The notes under the pieces were generated by a model, which saw only the letters and a program-made list of their open reading frames with translations, had not been told where the DNA came from and searched no databases. From Perilla frutescens (lineage: Eukaryota; Streptophyta; Magnoliopsida; Lamiales; Lamiaceae), in NCBI GenBank assembly GCA_026008535.1, contig BRKX01000011.1:43446183-43510182 (forward strand): a DNA stretch of 64,000 nucleotides, given 5' to 3'. Positions 1 to 12,967 of the stretch are shown here, piece by piece. Each line of letters opens with the position of its first letter. Position 1 is the stretch's first letter. Made by a program: the position numbers and the translations under genes.

Positions 1-32
1 TGTTATTTTAAAAAGTTAGCAACAGAACTCAC

Positions 33-3000
33 CTCCCTTGGTCGTCACCCAACCTTAAGGATGATATTACAACTTCTGCAGACTCGTCATCAAAGTAAAC
101 ATCCTAAGAATTGCATCAGTTTCGTGGGTCAACATTCGGGCAATATACTAAAAACTAAAAAGGATCGTGTGCGCAAAAAAAAAAAAAAAAAAAAAAAACG
201 ATGTGGCTGTTCTTCAGAATAAAGGAATATGAATTATAGCAGCAGTGAATTTCAATTTTTGCTAATAAAGAACGAGCAAAACTGAAAGCTGAATTACCTC
301 ATCATCACGATCAAGAGCTCCATTACCCTGCAACCAGAATACACACCTCAATAGATATTTTCATGTTTGGAGAAAGTTATCACATATGCTCTATCTAAAT
401 GTTTGGCTTAAATTAATGATGAATGTCTAGTATAGTTGTTTGATGCTTGGAGAAAGATTTTCTTGTATTTCTGCATGGAGATAGCAAAATTTAGGTTTTT
501 TTTTTCTTTATACGACTTGTTGACAGTTACCTCAGCATCATCATTATCATATATGCTGTATCTAAATGCTTGGCTCAAATTATTGGCCAAGGCTGCAACG
601 TCATAATCCCTGTCGTGAACATCTTCCTCATCACTATCCCTGGTCCTGTCATGCAGTGCAGTTGGCCGGCTGCAAAGAAGAACGAGAATTATCACTCTAC
701 GGACCACGGGTCCAGCAGGGCCTAGAAAACTTGGCAAGCAGAGTGGGTATAAAGCATTTTGCAGCAACCAAAAAATAAGTAAATAAATAGAGATTAAAAG
801 AAAAAACACCACTCCCACAACCCCAATCACAAGCTAGTCTGATAAAATCAATAGCTCTGCTTATATAAGCTTCATCCAATTTCTGACTCCTTGACAAGTT
901 AATTAAACAACAAAGTGCATGAATTCATTTCAAGTTTCACCACTGACTTTAGCTTTGGTAGTAAGTGGATAATAAACACCAACGACCATCACAATTTGTT
1001 CAGATTATTGGGGAAGAGAAAGAAGAAAACAAAGAGAGAAGTCATACCCACAAGCCCACCGGTAAACATTCTCGACTATGTTACGCTCATGTAAGACAGT
1101 AGTCTGCCACTCATTCCACTCACTATTTTCCTGAAAAGAATAAAACAATATATCATAATCTACCATAATCAAATTGAGGAACATAGTAAATTAGCTTACA
1201 TACCACCTCAGCAACACAAACTATGTATATAAATCAAGACAATAAGTAACAAGTGCTATTAACCTAAGATATAGATGTAAACAGCAACATGACACTAATC
1301 TAGGACAAAGTTCTGAATCTGTAACCAACCTGAAGATGCTTTTGAACTTCAATGTTTCCCAACTGAATTAATTTATTTGATATACGTGTCAAGTGTCCAA
1401 AGTATCCTGCTCGAGGAACAGACCTTCCAGAAGCTGGTACAGTTGGCTGAATTTGTTTGAGAAGTAACCACAACATTAAGTCAAAACTCGTGGAAGAACA
1501 GAAAGAGAGAAGGGTGAGAAGAAGCTCCATGTTAGGACACACCAGGCAATCATACTAGATAGAATGCAAACATTAGAGGAGACCATAAAATTCATATAGT
1601 TAATTCACATGGATGTGCATCCCATAAAGATGAGATCTTTGGCTTCCTGAACCACAGTACTGTACTTGAATTATCAGCTTTTCAGCTCTTGAATGCAGGT
1701 GTAAACATCATCTCTCCTCCATAAAGTAGAAGTAAACATAACAAAGATGGGTATGCACGCACACCCAGAAACAATTGAGAAAAAATTACTTGATTAAGTT
1801 CACCGAGAGGTGCGGGATTTTTCTCAGCTTGAAGAATCTTGCTAATCAAATTACAATCAACGAGAAGATGGTCAACAATAGCACTATTTTTGCTTTCCAA
1901 GCATGAATATAAAATGCTCTCCACGTGATGATGTAAAGCATTATTGTAGGGATACCTGCACCAGAAAAATAAGATCATTGGAGAAAGCATAAGTCAGTCT
2001 ACCTTCTGATGTGGAGACCCTAAGCGCAATTAAATAATTAATTAAGGCTGTACGTTGCATTTTAAAATAGTATAACTAGAAGGGAATAAGAAAAGTAGTG
2101 TAACATAAAACCCTTACTCAAAAAAGAGATCAAGGACTCTGTGAATTGTCCCAGAGCAGACCAATTCCTTCTCTGCCACTTCATTGCCAGTTTTTAGCAG
2201 CACGGCAAGGAATTCCACAACCTGAAACCAGTAATATAGTTTTTTTTACGCCCACAATCATGTTACATGGACTCCTATACTCAACTAATTATTGCACTTA
2301 AAAAGTAGAAACAAACAACTTTGGGATGATATTTTTATTTTGGTTGGTAGTTGGAGCTGCAGGGTAAAGAGGATTAAGTAATGCCACAATAGTATGTTGA
2401 CTAGCCTTCAATCGATGCTTTCCAAGAGGAGGCCTCAATTCACCATATGTCACTGGTAAAAGCTTCTCATCGGATGAAACATTCAAAAGCACAAGGAGTT
2501 CTCCTGAACAAAAAAGACATGCAGGCTTATAATTGCAGTTCTACGAAATGAGAAACCGTGATCATTTGAGAAAACAATATAAGAAGCTTAGAATAGTAGC
2601 TTCAGAAAAATCTGGTTCTTTGAGAGTGCTAACCATCAATTCCGACGGAGGTACACCCAGGTCCTTCATTTCCCTCAAATGCGAGAATATATAAAAGGTA
2701 CTTTATCAACTATTTGCAGATACATACCTAGTTTTGGAAGCATAGCACCAACGGTATCTGGATTAACGTGCACGGGTGGTTCATACACATGTTGACTTCT
2801 GAAAGAGTACAACATTGGTGAAGGAATTGATCTTTTTGGATCCAATAGAGAAATACAAACAGACAGAGAGTGGACAAGAGCAGATTTCGAATGGGAGTCT
2901 TCAAGTGCATGCCCAAATATTCTTGCCACGAAGCTGCACATTAAGAAAGCTAGTGAGATAATACATATATTCACACAAATGTGTGTAGTACAAAATAATA

Positions 3001-6000
3001 TTAGATGGAATCACGAACCCTGGACTGGCTAGTTTAGTGGCCAGAGGAGATGGCACATTCCTGGTTATAGCGCATAATGTTTCTGCTGCATTAGCATGTA
3101 CTTCAGGAGGATTCTGGAGGACATAGAAATGTTGTTTTCAGATAGCACAAACAGGACTAAGTCATTATTTGAAGTGAGAGCGTTCCTCAAACAATCCTCA
3201 ACTTACAAGCCAAACCGGCCAAATATGATATTATTAAAGCCTAGTCCTCTTAATTCCATATTTTCAATCTCAGAAAAAGCCATGTTAAGATCTGGAAGAA
3301 TGAAGAAACCTGAGTGAAATCCAGGCCATAAGTTACAACTTAATAATGAAGGACACAGGATAGTTTCATCGTCCCAAGATGCATGACAGCATAAGCAATG
3401 AACACCTATGAAGTTCTTCATCATTATATTACTTTAACAATCAATCCCTGATACATAGCAGATAGGTATCAACAACACATAGCAGTAGTTCCATCAGCAA
3501 GCACATGCATAGAAGACCGTGAGAACTTAATCAAAGACAATCAAGCATCAGCAACCTAACGTTGGCAAACAAAACTTGGCAAGACAATGAATTGGAGCAA
3601 GTTCAGGGTAACACTAAATAGCAGTACTTGCTTAAGAGGTGGAGCATCAAAGGTAGGGCAATCAAGAAGAATCCTGGAACGTGTATATTTGCACTCACAG
3701 TAAAGACATTTAGATAACAAGATTGACCTAGCCATTAGATCTAGACAACTACGTCAATTGTGATGATTCCCAGACCAACAGCAAAAAGTTCCTTCACACA
3801 TCCACTTACCGAGTCATTAAGTTTATCGACAATCACTTCTAACAAATTGCTATCAGCCAACCACTGCATCACATCCAAAGAATTCGGGTAGAGATGGTCG
3901 TCTCCACCTACAAGTCGCACCAAGACCTGAGGAAAAAGAACCAAATAAGAATAGAGAATCACCCAAAACCACTGATAACTGATAATAAGATAACCCAATG
4001 GGATGTAAAAGGATTTACAGAAACAAGTCAACCTCCATTATGGATGTGATACCAATCAAATCAACCAGCTGTGTAAAAACATCTTGATGAGCCTGAAAGG
4101 AAGAAATGTCAGAATAAAAGTAGAAAAAATCATATTAGATATATTTCCTCCAATGATTCAACGAAAACATTCTAAACAAAACACTAGAAGCAACCTTTTA
4201 CTTATCTATCAGCAAATGTATTTAGCAACCCAGAGAAAAATTAAAGCAATAAACAAGCTCCTTAAGTCTAAACCTTTCTCAGATCCACGTCTTCATAAAC
4301 ATGCAATAGCATCTTCAATCAGCCAATTAGGAATAATACATATAGGAAGGATTAGCCACGAGAGTATCGGCAATTATAACTTAAGATAATAAACAACATC
4401 TAGATCATGAGGCTGAGCTGATTCAAATTTTCATCATCAAAGAAAAAACAGATCCCAAGTACCAACATCATACACCTCAAAACTCAAAAGGATATAAAAA
4501 AAAAAAGACTTGAGCCAATTAGCAAAGTTGCAGCAGATTATATAAGTATTTAATTGATTTATTTTCATCCAACTAACCTCCCAACCAAGAGAATATGAAA
4601 TTTAAGAGAAGTAAAGTAAATGATCACAAACATAGTGAATTTTAACGCCAACAAGCATAATAGTGTAAATTTATTAATAAAATTACAAAAATCACCTTGA
4701 CATAATTCATTAGAGGAACGGTCTTCCGCAGCATCAAGCATACCACAACCTGCAATGCACCATACAATTTATCGAATAATTTCCTATAATCAACTGATTA
4801 GAAAATACTGCACAACCATAATCAATCAAACCTTACTAAAATACCCAGCCAACAGTGCACTGTGGTTACGGTTTGGTTCCAGAAAAGAGAAGAGTAAATT
4901 CATAAGCTGCAACAAGATAGACAATCCCATTAACCAATTAGGTGAGCTAGTCTCAAATTTGACATCAGCATACATTTTTTCACTTGTATAATAGCATGAC
5001 CTCACCTCTTCCTCATCCACCAAAGTCTTCAAGATGACATCAATTTCACAAGTAAATATTTCACAGGCAATGAAAGGAAACCTGCATTCGAAAACAAAAG
5101 TTTGAAAACTAATAAAACCTTCAAAAAAAAAAAGAATAATTCAATTCGTCTTTCTATATTCCTCTGTTTATTCATGGTCATTCCTATAGTAAATTATTGG
5201 AAATAAGGAAATTCTTTGATGTATGGAGCCAACTTGATGACTTTCAAACAACATTGACATACTTGAAGGTTCGTTTGCTATCTGCATCTTCAGAAGGCTC
5301 CTCAACAATATAGTGCAACAGCTGCTCAACCTGAGCACTATCCCTCAAACTGAAAACAATTTAGTTTAAAAGTTAAGCAGAGAACCAAGGAATCTGCAGT
5401 TGGTGATTCTTTCAATATAAAAGGAAACCTAAGAATTTATTTATAGCATAAAAAATGCCAAAAGAAACAGGTAGCTGATACATACAAATTAATAAGACGG
5501 CTATTCAATCCTTTGCATTCTTGAATTATCTCTTCTTCATCCAAAAGCTCTTCCAATGTAAAATTTTCCTTATCCAGCACAGCCTCAACCTGAACCCAAC
5601 ATGAGCCAACATCAGAACATCATTTAGAGTCAACCATGCAAAAGCAAACTATTCAAATTACTGAAGCGTAGCTTGTCCTAAAGAAAAGCAAACTGGAGGC
5701 ATATACCAATGTGCAAGCATATCTGTATATGTTAGGCTAGCCGTAAACTAAAGGTGTAGATGGTATTCTATCTTTCAAGTCAATCGATCCAAACAATTAA
5801 AAAGATCTAACATATACGTCCTTTCCTTCTCCATTTGTCTCCCATGCTAAAAGTCGAAGTTAGCAATTGGCAGAGTTGAATCGGCAGCAAAACGCCTAAA
5901 AATAAGTAGCTCAAAACACACAACCAGAAAACTATACACAACAGCAACTACTCTTACTACAATCGCAAAATGTAGAAAAAAATGCAGAAAAATAATTATA

Positions 6001-6186
6001 TAGCTATTATAAGTAGTAACTCTTAAGCAAAACATCAACTCGAGTTCCTCAGTCGGAAAATTCAAGCTCAAAACTACTTAGCCACAAAATTTAGCACAAC
6101 AGAAAAGGCAGACACAAAATAAACAACAACTTTCCCACTTTACTTACAGGAGAAGAGGAGGACAGAGCAGTGAGCTTCCAGAACAT
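33..6186 (-). CDS. SIT4 phosphatase-associated (SAPS) family protein, 3'-truncated by window edge
   Basis: Predicted regulatory subunit of a PP6/SIT4-type serine/threonine phosphatase (family knowledge). I placed 18 coding exons from the reading frame and splice sites: 6186-6148, 5589-5486, 5349-5263, 5081-5006, 4906-4832, 4749-4696, 4092-4033, 3926-3810, 3113-3019, 2933-2728, 2503-2406, 2221-2118, 1955-1790, 1446-1330, 1130-1048, 669-531, 327-298 and 103-33. All phases join, giving 573 codons plus 2 nt. The start is ATG 6186 (MFWKLTALSSSSP), as in other plant members. Other diagnostic blocks are LLFSFLEPNR, DVMQWLADSNLLE, EVHANAAETLCAITRN, ARIFGHALEDSHSKSALVHS, GELRPPLGKHRLK, ALHHHVESI and DSDEEDVHDRDYDVAALANN. 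Family proteins are near 780 residues, so about 200 C-terminal residues lie off the left edge. No stop or frameshift was seen. All introns are GT-AG except 2405-2222. Confidence 0.9.
2222..2405 (-). other. Apparent GC-AG intron of the SAPS gene
   Basis: The upstream exon ends with the codons for HRLK at 2406. The next bases on the minus strand are GCTAGT, and the following exon starts at 2221 after TTTCAG. This junction keeps the frame (exon 2503-2406 plus one carried base makes 33 codons) and matches the family's uninterrupted protein across the join. No GT nearby keeps both frame and homology. Confidence 0.7.
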
Positions 6187-6400
6187 GGCGTCTGCGCGGC
6201 CGTGTAGTTTATCGGCGGAGAAAGATGACTGAGCGAACAAAGAAACAAAGCAAGCTGAATAGATCTGTAAGCTCAAAATTTGAATCAGGACATTAAATTT
6301 AAGGATTTAGCTCAAATTTCAAACGGGTGATGTGGAAGAAATTGAGGCAAAAGAGGGGCAGTGGAGATTGAAAACCCTAAATTTTTGAAGATCGAAAGAT
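6187..6400 (-). promoter_or_regulatory. Probable 5' leader and proximal promoter of the SAPS gene
   Basis: The reading frame stays open upstream of ATG 6186 only to a non-ATG codon near 6276, so no longer ATG-initiated product is supported. A CTTACAG near 6261 could be a leader intron acceptor. No convincing TATA box or transcription start could be fixed. Confidence 0.4.
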
Positions 6401-7167
6401 GAATGCGGAGCCGCAAAAAAGATCGAGCGCGGCTACGGACTTTCTATTTTTTTCTTTCATTTTTTTTTTTTTTAGTTATTTTCTTCATTTATTAATCGGA
6501 AGGAAGCCGACGAAATTGCCTGATTGCGCATACGCATGGATAAAAATAAATAAATATTATATATATATACGAAGCAAATTTATAATCATTCAATTTTATT
6601 TAAATGTATATCTAATTTTGAGAAGTTAATTATAGTTGTGTCTAAATCAGACTTCGCCAGCAAATGAGATGCTGCTGACTTAATAGCATTCAAGAAGAAT
6701 TGATAAATTGGATCTCAACTAAAATACTGATTTATCATCTTTTCTGGATAAGATATTGTTGCATGCATTTAGTTAAAATTTATGAAATCCAGCATCAATA
6801 TATTTTATCTAATTTTAAAATTTAATTCAAGTAATTATGATTGCTCGGTTAGTTTTTTGTTTTTTTTAATTGAAAAAAGGAGAAACGGTTCTTAAATTTA
6901 ATATGTCTCCTTATTATATAAGAATTTTCACCATTTGAATGTTTTCGAGAAAAGATTGCACCATTTACTTGTATTCATTCTTCCATCAAAAAAGGAGATC
7001 AAATCATAAAGTTCGAACAAAATTTAGTTAGTCAAGTATAGTTTAGATTCGATGATTATCATAATTTAGTCGAATTAACATTTAAAATGATTAATGAAAC
7101 TGTGCTGGCTTTTAAAAAAATACCAAAATATCATGGCATTTTAACATTTTCCACAAATCTTGAATCA
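6401..7167. other. AT-rich intergenic DNA, no gene seen
   Basis: Poly-T and TA-rich sequence upstream of the SAPS gene. Open frames are short and low-complexity, and I see no RNA gene. Confidence 0.6.
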
Positions 7168-7169
7168 TA

Positions 7170-7407
7170 CTCCCCCGTTTTTATATAAATGTCATTTTAG
7201 ATGAATGTATACAAATTGATAAATTAATTAAATTACCTAATATACCCTTGTGTGAATACATTAAAAGAGTTAAATATAAATGTTTAAATGCATTAAATGA
7301 GGATAAATATGTGAAAATATGAATTTTCTGTCTCGAATTTGTATAATTACACTTTTTTAAAACAAATTTAAAATGCTAGAATGACAATTATTCAGAAACA
7401 GGAGGAG
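7170..7407. mobile_element. Stowaway-like MITE (Tc1/mariner type)
   Basis: A 238-bp non-coding element with imperfect terminal inverted repeats. The left end CTCCCCCGTTTTTATATAAA matches the reverse complement of the right end, which begins CTCCTCCTGTTTCTGAATAA. Both arms go on into GTCATT(T/C)TAG. TA dinucleotides flank it at 7168-7169 and 7408-7409, the Stowaway target duplication. The CTCC(C/T)CC start fits the Stowaway consensus. Confidence 0.8.
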
Positions 7408-7783
7408 TAGTAAATTTACGGGTCTGAAATATAATGTGAATTGCTCGGTCCGGCTAAACTATGGTATTTATCATTTTAGATTTAATCATTTATTTATACA
7501 TAGTCTAATTTTTATTTAACGTGAGACGATTTAAATTATCAGAAAAAATAATATAACATTTTTAAACTATTTTCAATTAAAATTTCAATAATAAATGTCG
7601 AATAATACTTAATACTGTTTTTATTTTTCAACCCTAATTATTTATCTCGTGGATGATAATTAGTGAATATATATGCAACCTGCTGCATGCATGTTTGAAT
7701 GACTATGGCGTGTGACAAATTTGTCTTAAATTGTTAAATATATTTATCATTTTGGTTACATATATACAAACACACACACTGGC

Positions 7784-7789
<6 letters not shown>

Positions 7790-7836
<47 letters not shown>
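7790..7836. repeat. (TA)n microsatellite
   Basis: Uninterrupted TA dinucleotides of about 23 units, preceded by a CA-rich stretch. Confidence 0.95.
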
Positions 7837-7838
<2 letters not shown>

Positions 7839-9530
7839 TTTCTCTAGCAATATTTTTTATTAATGCCAATTTTATTAATTATCTGATTTACATATTGACA
7901 CATGTCATGATGGCCGGACCAATTATTATCGTATATTAATACGTGAATATAGTACATACACGTTTATATGAATAAAGTGTAATACCAAATCCTATACAAA
8001 TATAAACATGAACAAACTAAATCCATTTGATAGATATAAATATAAAAAAAAAAAACTATATAGTAATTTCAAGTGTTAACTATTAGTCATATCTGAAAAA
8101 AAAAAACTATTAGTTATATCTGATAGAACTATCAGTTCTAATACTAAAAAGTATCATTTTAATACTAAAATGTATCATGTTTATTTTAATGAAAGTTACT
8201 TTTTTTTAATGGTTATATTATTGCAAATTGTCACTATATTTTTTGGATAAAAAAAGTATCCATATAATATAAGTTTTGTATAAAAAATAGTTGCAACTTT
8301 GGCAATTTTAAAAAAAAGTTGCATGCAAGATCTACGTGAAAAGCGCAGGTCACGTGCGATCCTAACCCAATAAAATATTAAATATTAAAAAAAATCCAGG
8401 TTTGTCCTCGCATGGTCCAGAAAATATCGATCTAGTCACGTGGGATGGGATTGATGTTTTGAATTTAGATTGTGTGCCTCATCGTTTGCTTTCCGTTTGT
8501 GCTGGCTAGTGGCTTCACTACTAATTTGTGATTAACGTTTAATTGGGAGAAAAAATAAAGGTGAAGGTAAAAAAAATCATAATTTAAGGCAGAAAGTGGA
8601 GTGATGAGAAGTGCAGGCGAAAGTAAATCAAAAGCAACAAGCCAACTGTCAAATTAATTTAACGAGAGTGGTTGGAGATTTCCAAATTATATATTTATGA
8701 TTGGTATTAATTCAATTTAATTTAATTTATGTTTTGAAAGAATAGAGTTCTTGCAACATATAGACATGTGACTTCCTACATTTTTAGTTGCTTTTTTATT
8801 TAATTTAATATGCTACAAGAAATTAGGTATTTGTTTCTGTATAGGAAGTGGTGTAATGGTAAAATATTTGGAATGTCAACGCCAAATAATATATTCCATG
8901 TATATATAATTATAAGCTCTAATTGATTTTTTGTGAGCACTATTATTTAGCAACACTTGATAAGTTGTGATTTAATTGAGTGGAAACTACTAAATCTAAA
9001 AATAAAATAAAATAAAATAAAATAAAAAAGCTAGAGTGGTCAAAAGCAGATAACAAAATAATTTCACAGTTGAAAAAATAAAATTATGCTTTTTCAACCA
9101 CACAAAAAATGTTAAATGTATATACACCCGAGAAGGATGTTAACAAGTGCACACATATCTGAATTTTTTACGTGGCCTAAAAAGTATGACTTTATCTTGT
9201 TTGCTAGTAAAATACTTTACTATCTACTTTTTTGCTTCAAAAATCGATTCACAAAATAAATTAAGTGGTGTTACTCTGCTATTTATGATAAATATAGAAG
9301 TGGACATGTATAAAAATAGGCAAAACAAAATAGTAATTGGGAAAAACAAACAATGTATAAGGCTATAGTAGTTTTATGGGCAATTTGGAGTGTAAATGTC
9401 TTAAATACTCTTATGACACAATTGTCCCCACACCCCAATCATTGGATAAGTGTACCTTTTATATTTTTTAATAACTAAATAATAAATGCACCCACACCTA
9501 ACATATAAAAATAAAAAAGATGGTCGATTC
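7837..9530. other. AT-rich intergenic DNA, no gene seen
   Basis: Contains homopolymer runs, a short (AAAAT)n tract near 9000-9027 and short open frames with no recognisable domain. The sequence GGTGTAATGGTA near 8850 recalls an RNA polymerase III A box but has no B box downstream. Confidence 0.5.
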
Positions 9531-9626
9531 CTACCAAATTTCACCTAATGAAAACTGATAATAAATAACGATTGTCGTATTGAATTTTTTTTTAAAAACT
9601 AACGTTATGTATTTAATTATGCATAC

Positions 9627-9812
9627 TGAAATTTTTCTAAAAACTAACGTTATTCTTTTTTTATGCATAACGAAATTTTTTAACATAATTATTACTTTCG
9701 TTATGGGTTTAAATCATAATGAAATTTTTCTAAAAACTAACGCTATTCTTTTTTTTATGTATAACAAAATTTTTTAACATAATTATTACTTTCATTATGG
9801 ATTTAAATCATA
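9627..9812. repeat. Two-copy tandem repeat, about 93-bp unit
   Basis: Two adjacent copies begin TGAAATTTTTCTAAAAACTA at 9627 and 9720 and end in TTTAAATCATAA. They differ at a few positions. They sit in a wider stretch (9540-10060) rich in ATAACGA/CGTTAT words. Confidence 0.85.
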
Positions 9813-10065
9813 ACGAAATTCTGTGTGATAGTGATTAATTTAATTACTTTCGTTATTGGTAACAAATTCTTTTAACGAAATAATCGTTATTGGTAATGAA
9901 ATGATTGATGAAATTATTGTTATCGGTAACGAAATAATTAATGAATTCTTTTAACGAAATGATTAACGAAAGTTATCATTATTTAATAATGATTAATTTT
10001 TTAATATAATTATTACTTTCGTTATTGGTAACGAATTATTTTAACGAAAGTTATCATTATACTTT
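9813..10065. repeat. ATAACGA-rich repeat, left half of the Athila target
   Basis: Irregular repeats of CGTTATTGGTAACGAA-like words. The 3' five bases ACTTT (10061-10065) are the left target-site duplication of the Athila element, and related sequence resumes at 25510. Confidence 0.6.
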
Positions 10066-11542
10066 TGTTCTGATTTTATTTTCACCTAAACTGCAAGTGC
10101 ACAGTGAGGCTAATAGCAAAGCGGTGAATAAGGTCGAATCCACAGAGAATCAATATCTAATCACTAGTTATTCTATTTATTCTACGGCTGTTATCTAAAC
10201 TAACAAGATTATGAGTATGAAATTAACTGAACTAATCAAACAAAATAAATAAAATTACCACAAGCATAAAACAAAAGAAAATAACAATTAACATAATCAA
10301 AAGAAAAAAACACATTCTAGGATTGTTTAATCATCAACTACTTCACCTGTTTAACTAACACAATTCCATGCCTATATTCAGATTCACATCACACTAGAGC
10401 AACCACAAAATTATATACAATCCCTTCTCAGAGAAATGTAAATGTTGATTACAGATTAAATAATAATGTCTCCATTAATTATCCAATATGCAACTCCAAA
10501 AATGATCAACAGGTCAAAAGCTCTCTTAAATAATCTCAACTCTCTTGAGTATTATCAATTATCAAGTTAATTATTCAGAATCTCGTGCTAAAACTCATCT
10601 TTCGAATTATGAACTAACACCTCTGATTGTATCAATTAATGGCCAATTAATCAACACAGCATCCAAAACAAGAATAATTAAAGCATGAAAAGAACCATAG
10701 ACAAGATAATTCTATTAATTAACTAGTTTCATAATTGAGTCATAAACAACCCTAGAACACTAGGGTTTAGTTATCCATAGTCAAACCGATAAATAAATAT
10801 CCAATCCAAAAATCCATAGAAAAACAAGAATAAAAATAAACAAAACCCGGAAGGTTAAATCTGCCTCTAATCTTGTACTCCTCGAATTCCTAGAGCTTGT
10901 TATTCACGATGGCTTATCTCTGTTATTTTTCTCTGCTCCAAAACTTATGGTAGGCTTTTTTTTCCTCCATGATTTTCGTGTATTTCCACCCTTAAATACT
11001 AAGTACGAATTTGATCAAAAGTAGGAAACCACAGCTGCACCGCCTTGAAAATTCACGAGCTCGCTCACGAGCATGTCGGTCGCGACTCGAGTCGCGACTC
11101 CACGTGGCATCCAGCTGTCATAGAATTCACGACCTCTTCGGATATTTGCGATCGGGTCGCGAATTTATCAAAGATGACCCCCGTCTCTGTCGCGATCAAA
11201 CAGTTAATGGCCCTTGGTGATTCGCGGTCTCATTCGCGACTCGCGACTTTTCTTCTTAGCACCCCAGCCTCTGTCGCGATTCGACAGTTAATGGCCGAGG
11301 TCTTCACTCGCGAGCTGCCACGTCAGCACACGATTCTTGACCATTTTTTCATGTATTTTCCGGGACTTCCATACTTCGTTCAAAACACCATCTTTCCAAG
11401 TCTAATTCCTACAAAATTCCAACAAGTAATACCAAACTCCCAAATGCATGAAAACACAAATAAACTGAGATAGAACACACCCAAAACAATTCAAACTCAA
11501 CACAAAAGTGTATCAAAATCAGTGTAAAATCTCAGTTTATCA
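10066..11542 (-). repeat. 3' LTR of the Athila element (1477 bp)
   Basis: Starts TGTTCTGATTTTATTTTCAC and ends CTCAGTTTATCA on the plus strand. It matches the two preserved pieces of the other LTR (21454-21535 and 25284-25509) with about 6 differences in 308 bp by eye. It includes a GC-rich stretch at 11050-11320 dense in TCGCGA palindromes. Confidence 0.9.
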
Positions 11543-11556
11543 ATTCCCCCAAACTT
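11543..11556 (-). other. Polypurine tract of the Athila element
   Basis: The minus strand reads AAGTTTGGGGGAAT immediately 5' of the 3' LTR. This is the expected place and composition for plus-strand priming. Confidence 0.8.
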
Positions 11557-12967
11557 AGAAGTTTGTTTGTCCTCAAACAAAGAACAAGACTCAACTCAAG
11601 GATCAATACAAAGTATGTATACAACTCACAATCTAGCAATGACGAAATTAAGAGGTATGAAAAATGCAAGCTTAAAATCTATAAGCCCTTCAAATCACCC
11701 ACATGCACATTTGAAACCCAACACACATGCATCAAACCAATGTTCTTCTCAAGTGTGTGTGTATCACTAAAACTCTCACAAAATAAATATCCAGGTAACC
11801 ACTCATCGAACGTCAAATATATGAAAACATCAACCATAAGTTTGCACTTCTTCCCCACTCTCTTCAAATAAAATCATGCCAGAATTAAAGATCAAATAGG
11901 TCTTTTAAATGGGTTGTAATGTAGGATTTGGGTTAGGGTTGGAATTATATGGCTAAAGTGACTCAAAAACCCTGCAAAAATCGCTGAAGTTCACAGCTTT
12001 ATCAACTCAACTCTACCAATCAATCTAAGCACCACCCTTTTTTTTTAACAAAGGCATAGGTTAGACTTTGTCTAACTCACTTCTCCTACACAACCACGTT
12101 TCTCAGACTCTTTGAGTCCGTTATTTTCTTCTTTCATTTATGTTGTTGGCATCCTTTTTATTCAAAATTTTCTTTCATTTCAATTTTTTTCTTAATTTGG
12201 AGTGCCAACAACACTCATCACCTCACAACCATTAACACTCACAGTGTTCTACCATTCCCCATTACAATCCTTCCCTTTTCCTCCAATCCTATTGTCCACA
12301 CGTTTTATCATTCATACCACAACGGGATTCTAAAAAAATGATGATCAAGCTCAACGGGGTTCACAAATGAAGTAAGTGTATTTAGGGACCGTGTTTAGGC
12401 AAATGACTATAAGAAAATATGGCCTAAAATCATTTCTTTAATCCTAAGCATAGTCAAATCACGAGTGAGGAATCATGCAAGTTCTAGTGACATCAACACA
12501 TGATGACCAACACACATCAAGAAAAATACGGGTTCATCACCCTTAGGCACAAAAACTCACGGTTAAATATTAGTCTTAATCATGCTTATCAAGCTCAAAT
12601 GTGCACATGTGATCAAATCAGAACTCACAAACTTCAAGACATACATATCCTCACTTCCATCAATTATCATTACCAAAGCATGAATTCAATACATAACTCG
12701 ATCAAGTTCCTCAAAACCCAAAAGATTAAGGCAGACAGAATTCAAATTCAAAATTTTTTCCGGTTTCCTTTCTCTTTTTTTTTTCATTATTACTACTCTA
12801 AAATAAGAGAAATAACTAACTAAGAAAACAACTAACTAAGAATTTAGGTAAGAGAAACAAATTTGGTCGAGACATCGTAAGCGCACATCCCCCTAAACTT
12901 ATTCAACACAATGAGGAAGAATAAGTTTGAAGAAAGACGAAATGGTGTCTCAACCACTTACAGCGGA
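11557..12967 (-). other. Non-coding 3' internal region of the Athila element
   Basis: Lies between the third ORF and the polypurine tract. Both strands have only short, unconserved open frames, and I see no domain. Long untranslated stretches here are usual for Athila elements. Confidence 0.55.

Noticed and set aside
6187..6276. In-frame upstream extension of the SAPS protein
   Set aside because: It starts at a non-ATG codon, and the family's conserved protein begins MFWKL at 6186.
8845..8880. GGTGTAATGGTAAAAT resembling a tRNA or SINE A box
   Set aside because: No B box (GGTTCGANNCC) or cloverleaf follows, so an RNA polymerase III gene is not supported.
9580..9777. Open frame with a repetitive protein in the ATAACGA tract
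   Set aside because: It is a translation of the 93-bp tandem repeat and has no independent coding signal.
11045..11473. Long plus-strand open frame in the Athila 3' LTR
   Set aside because: Lies inside the LTR on the antisense strand, and its Arg/Ser-rich content reflects the TCGCGA repeats. Not a gene.
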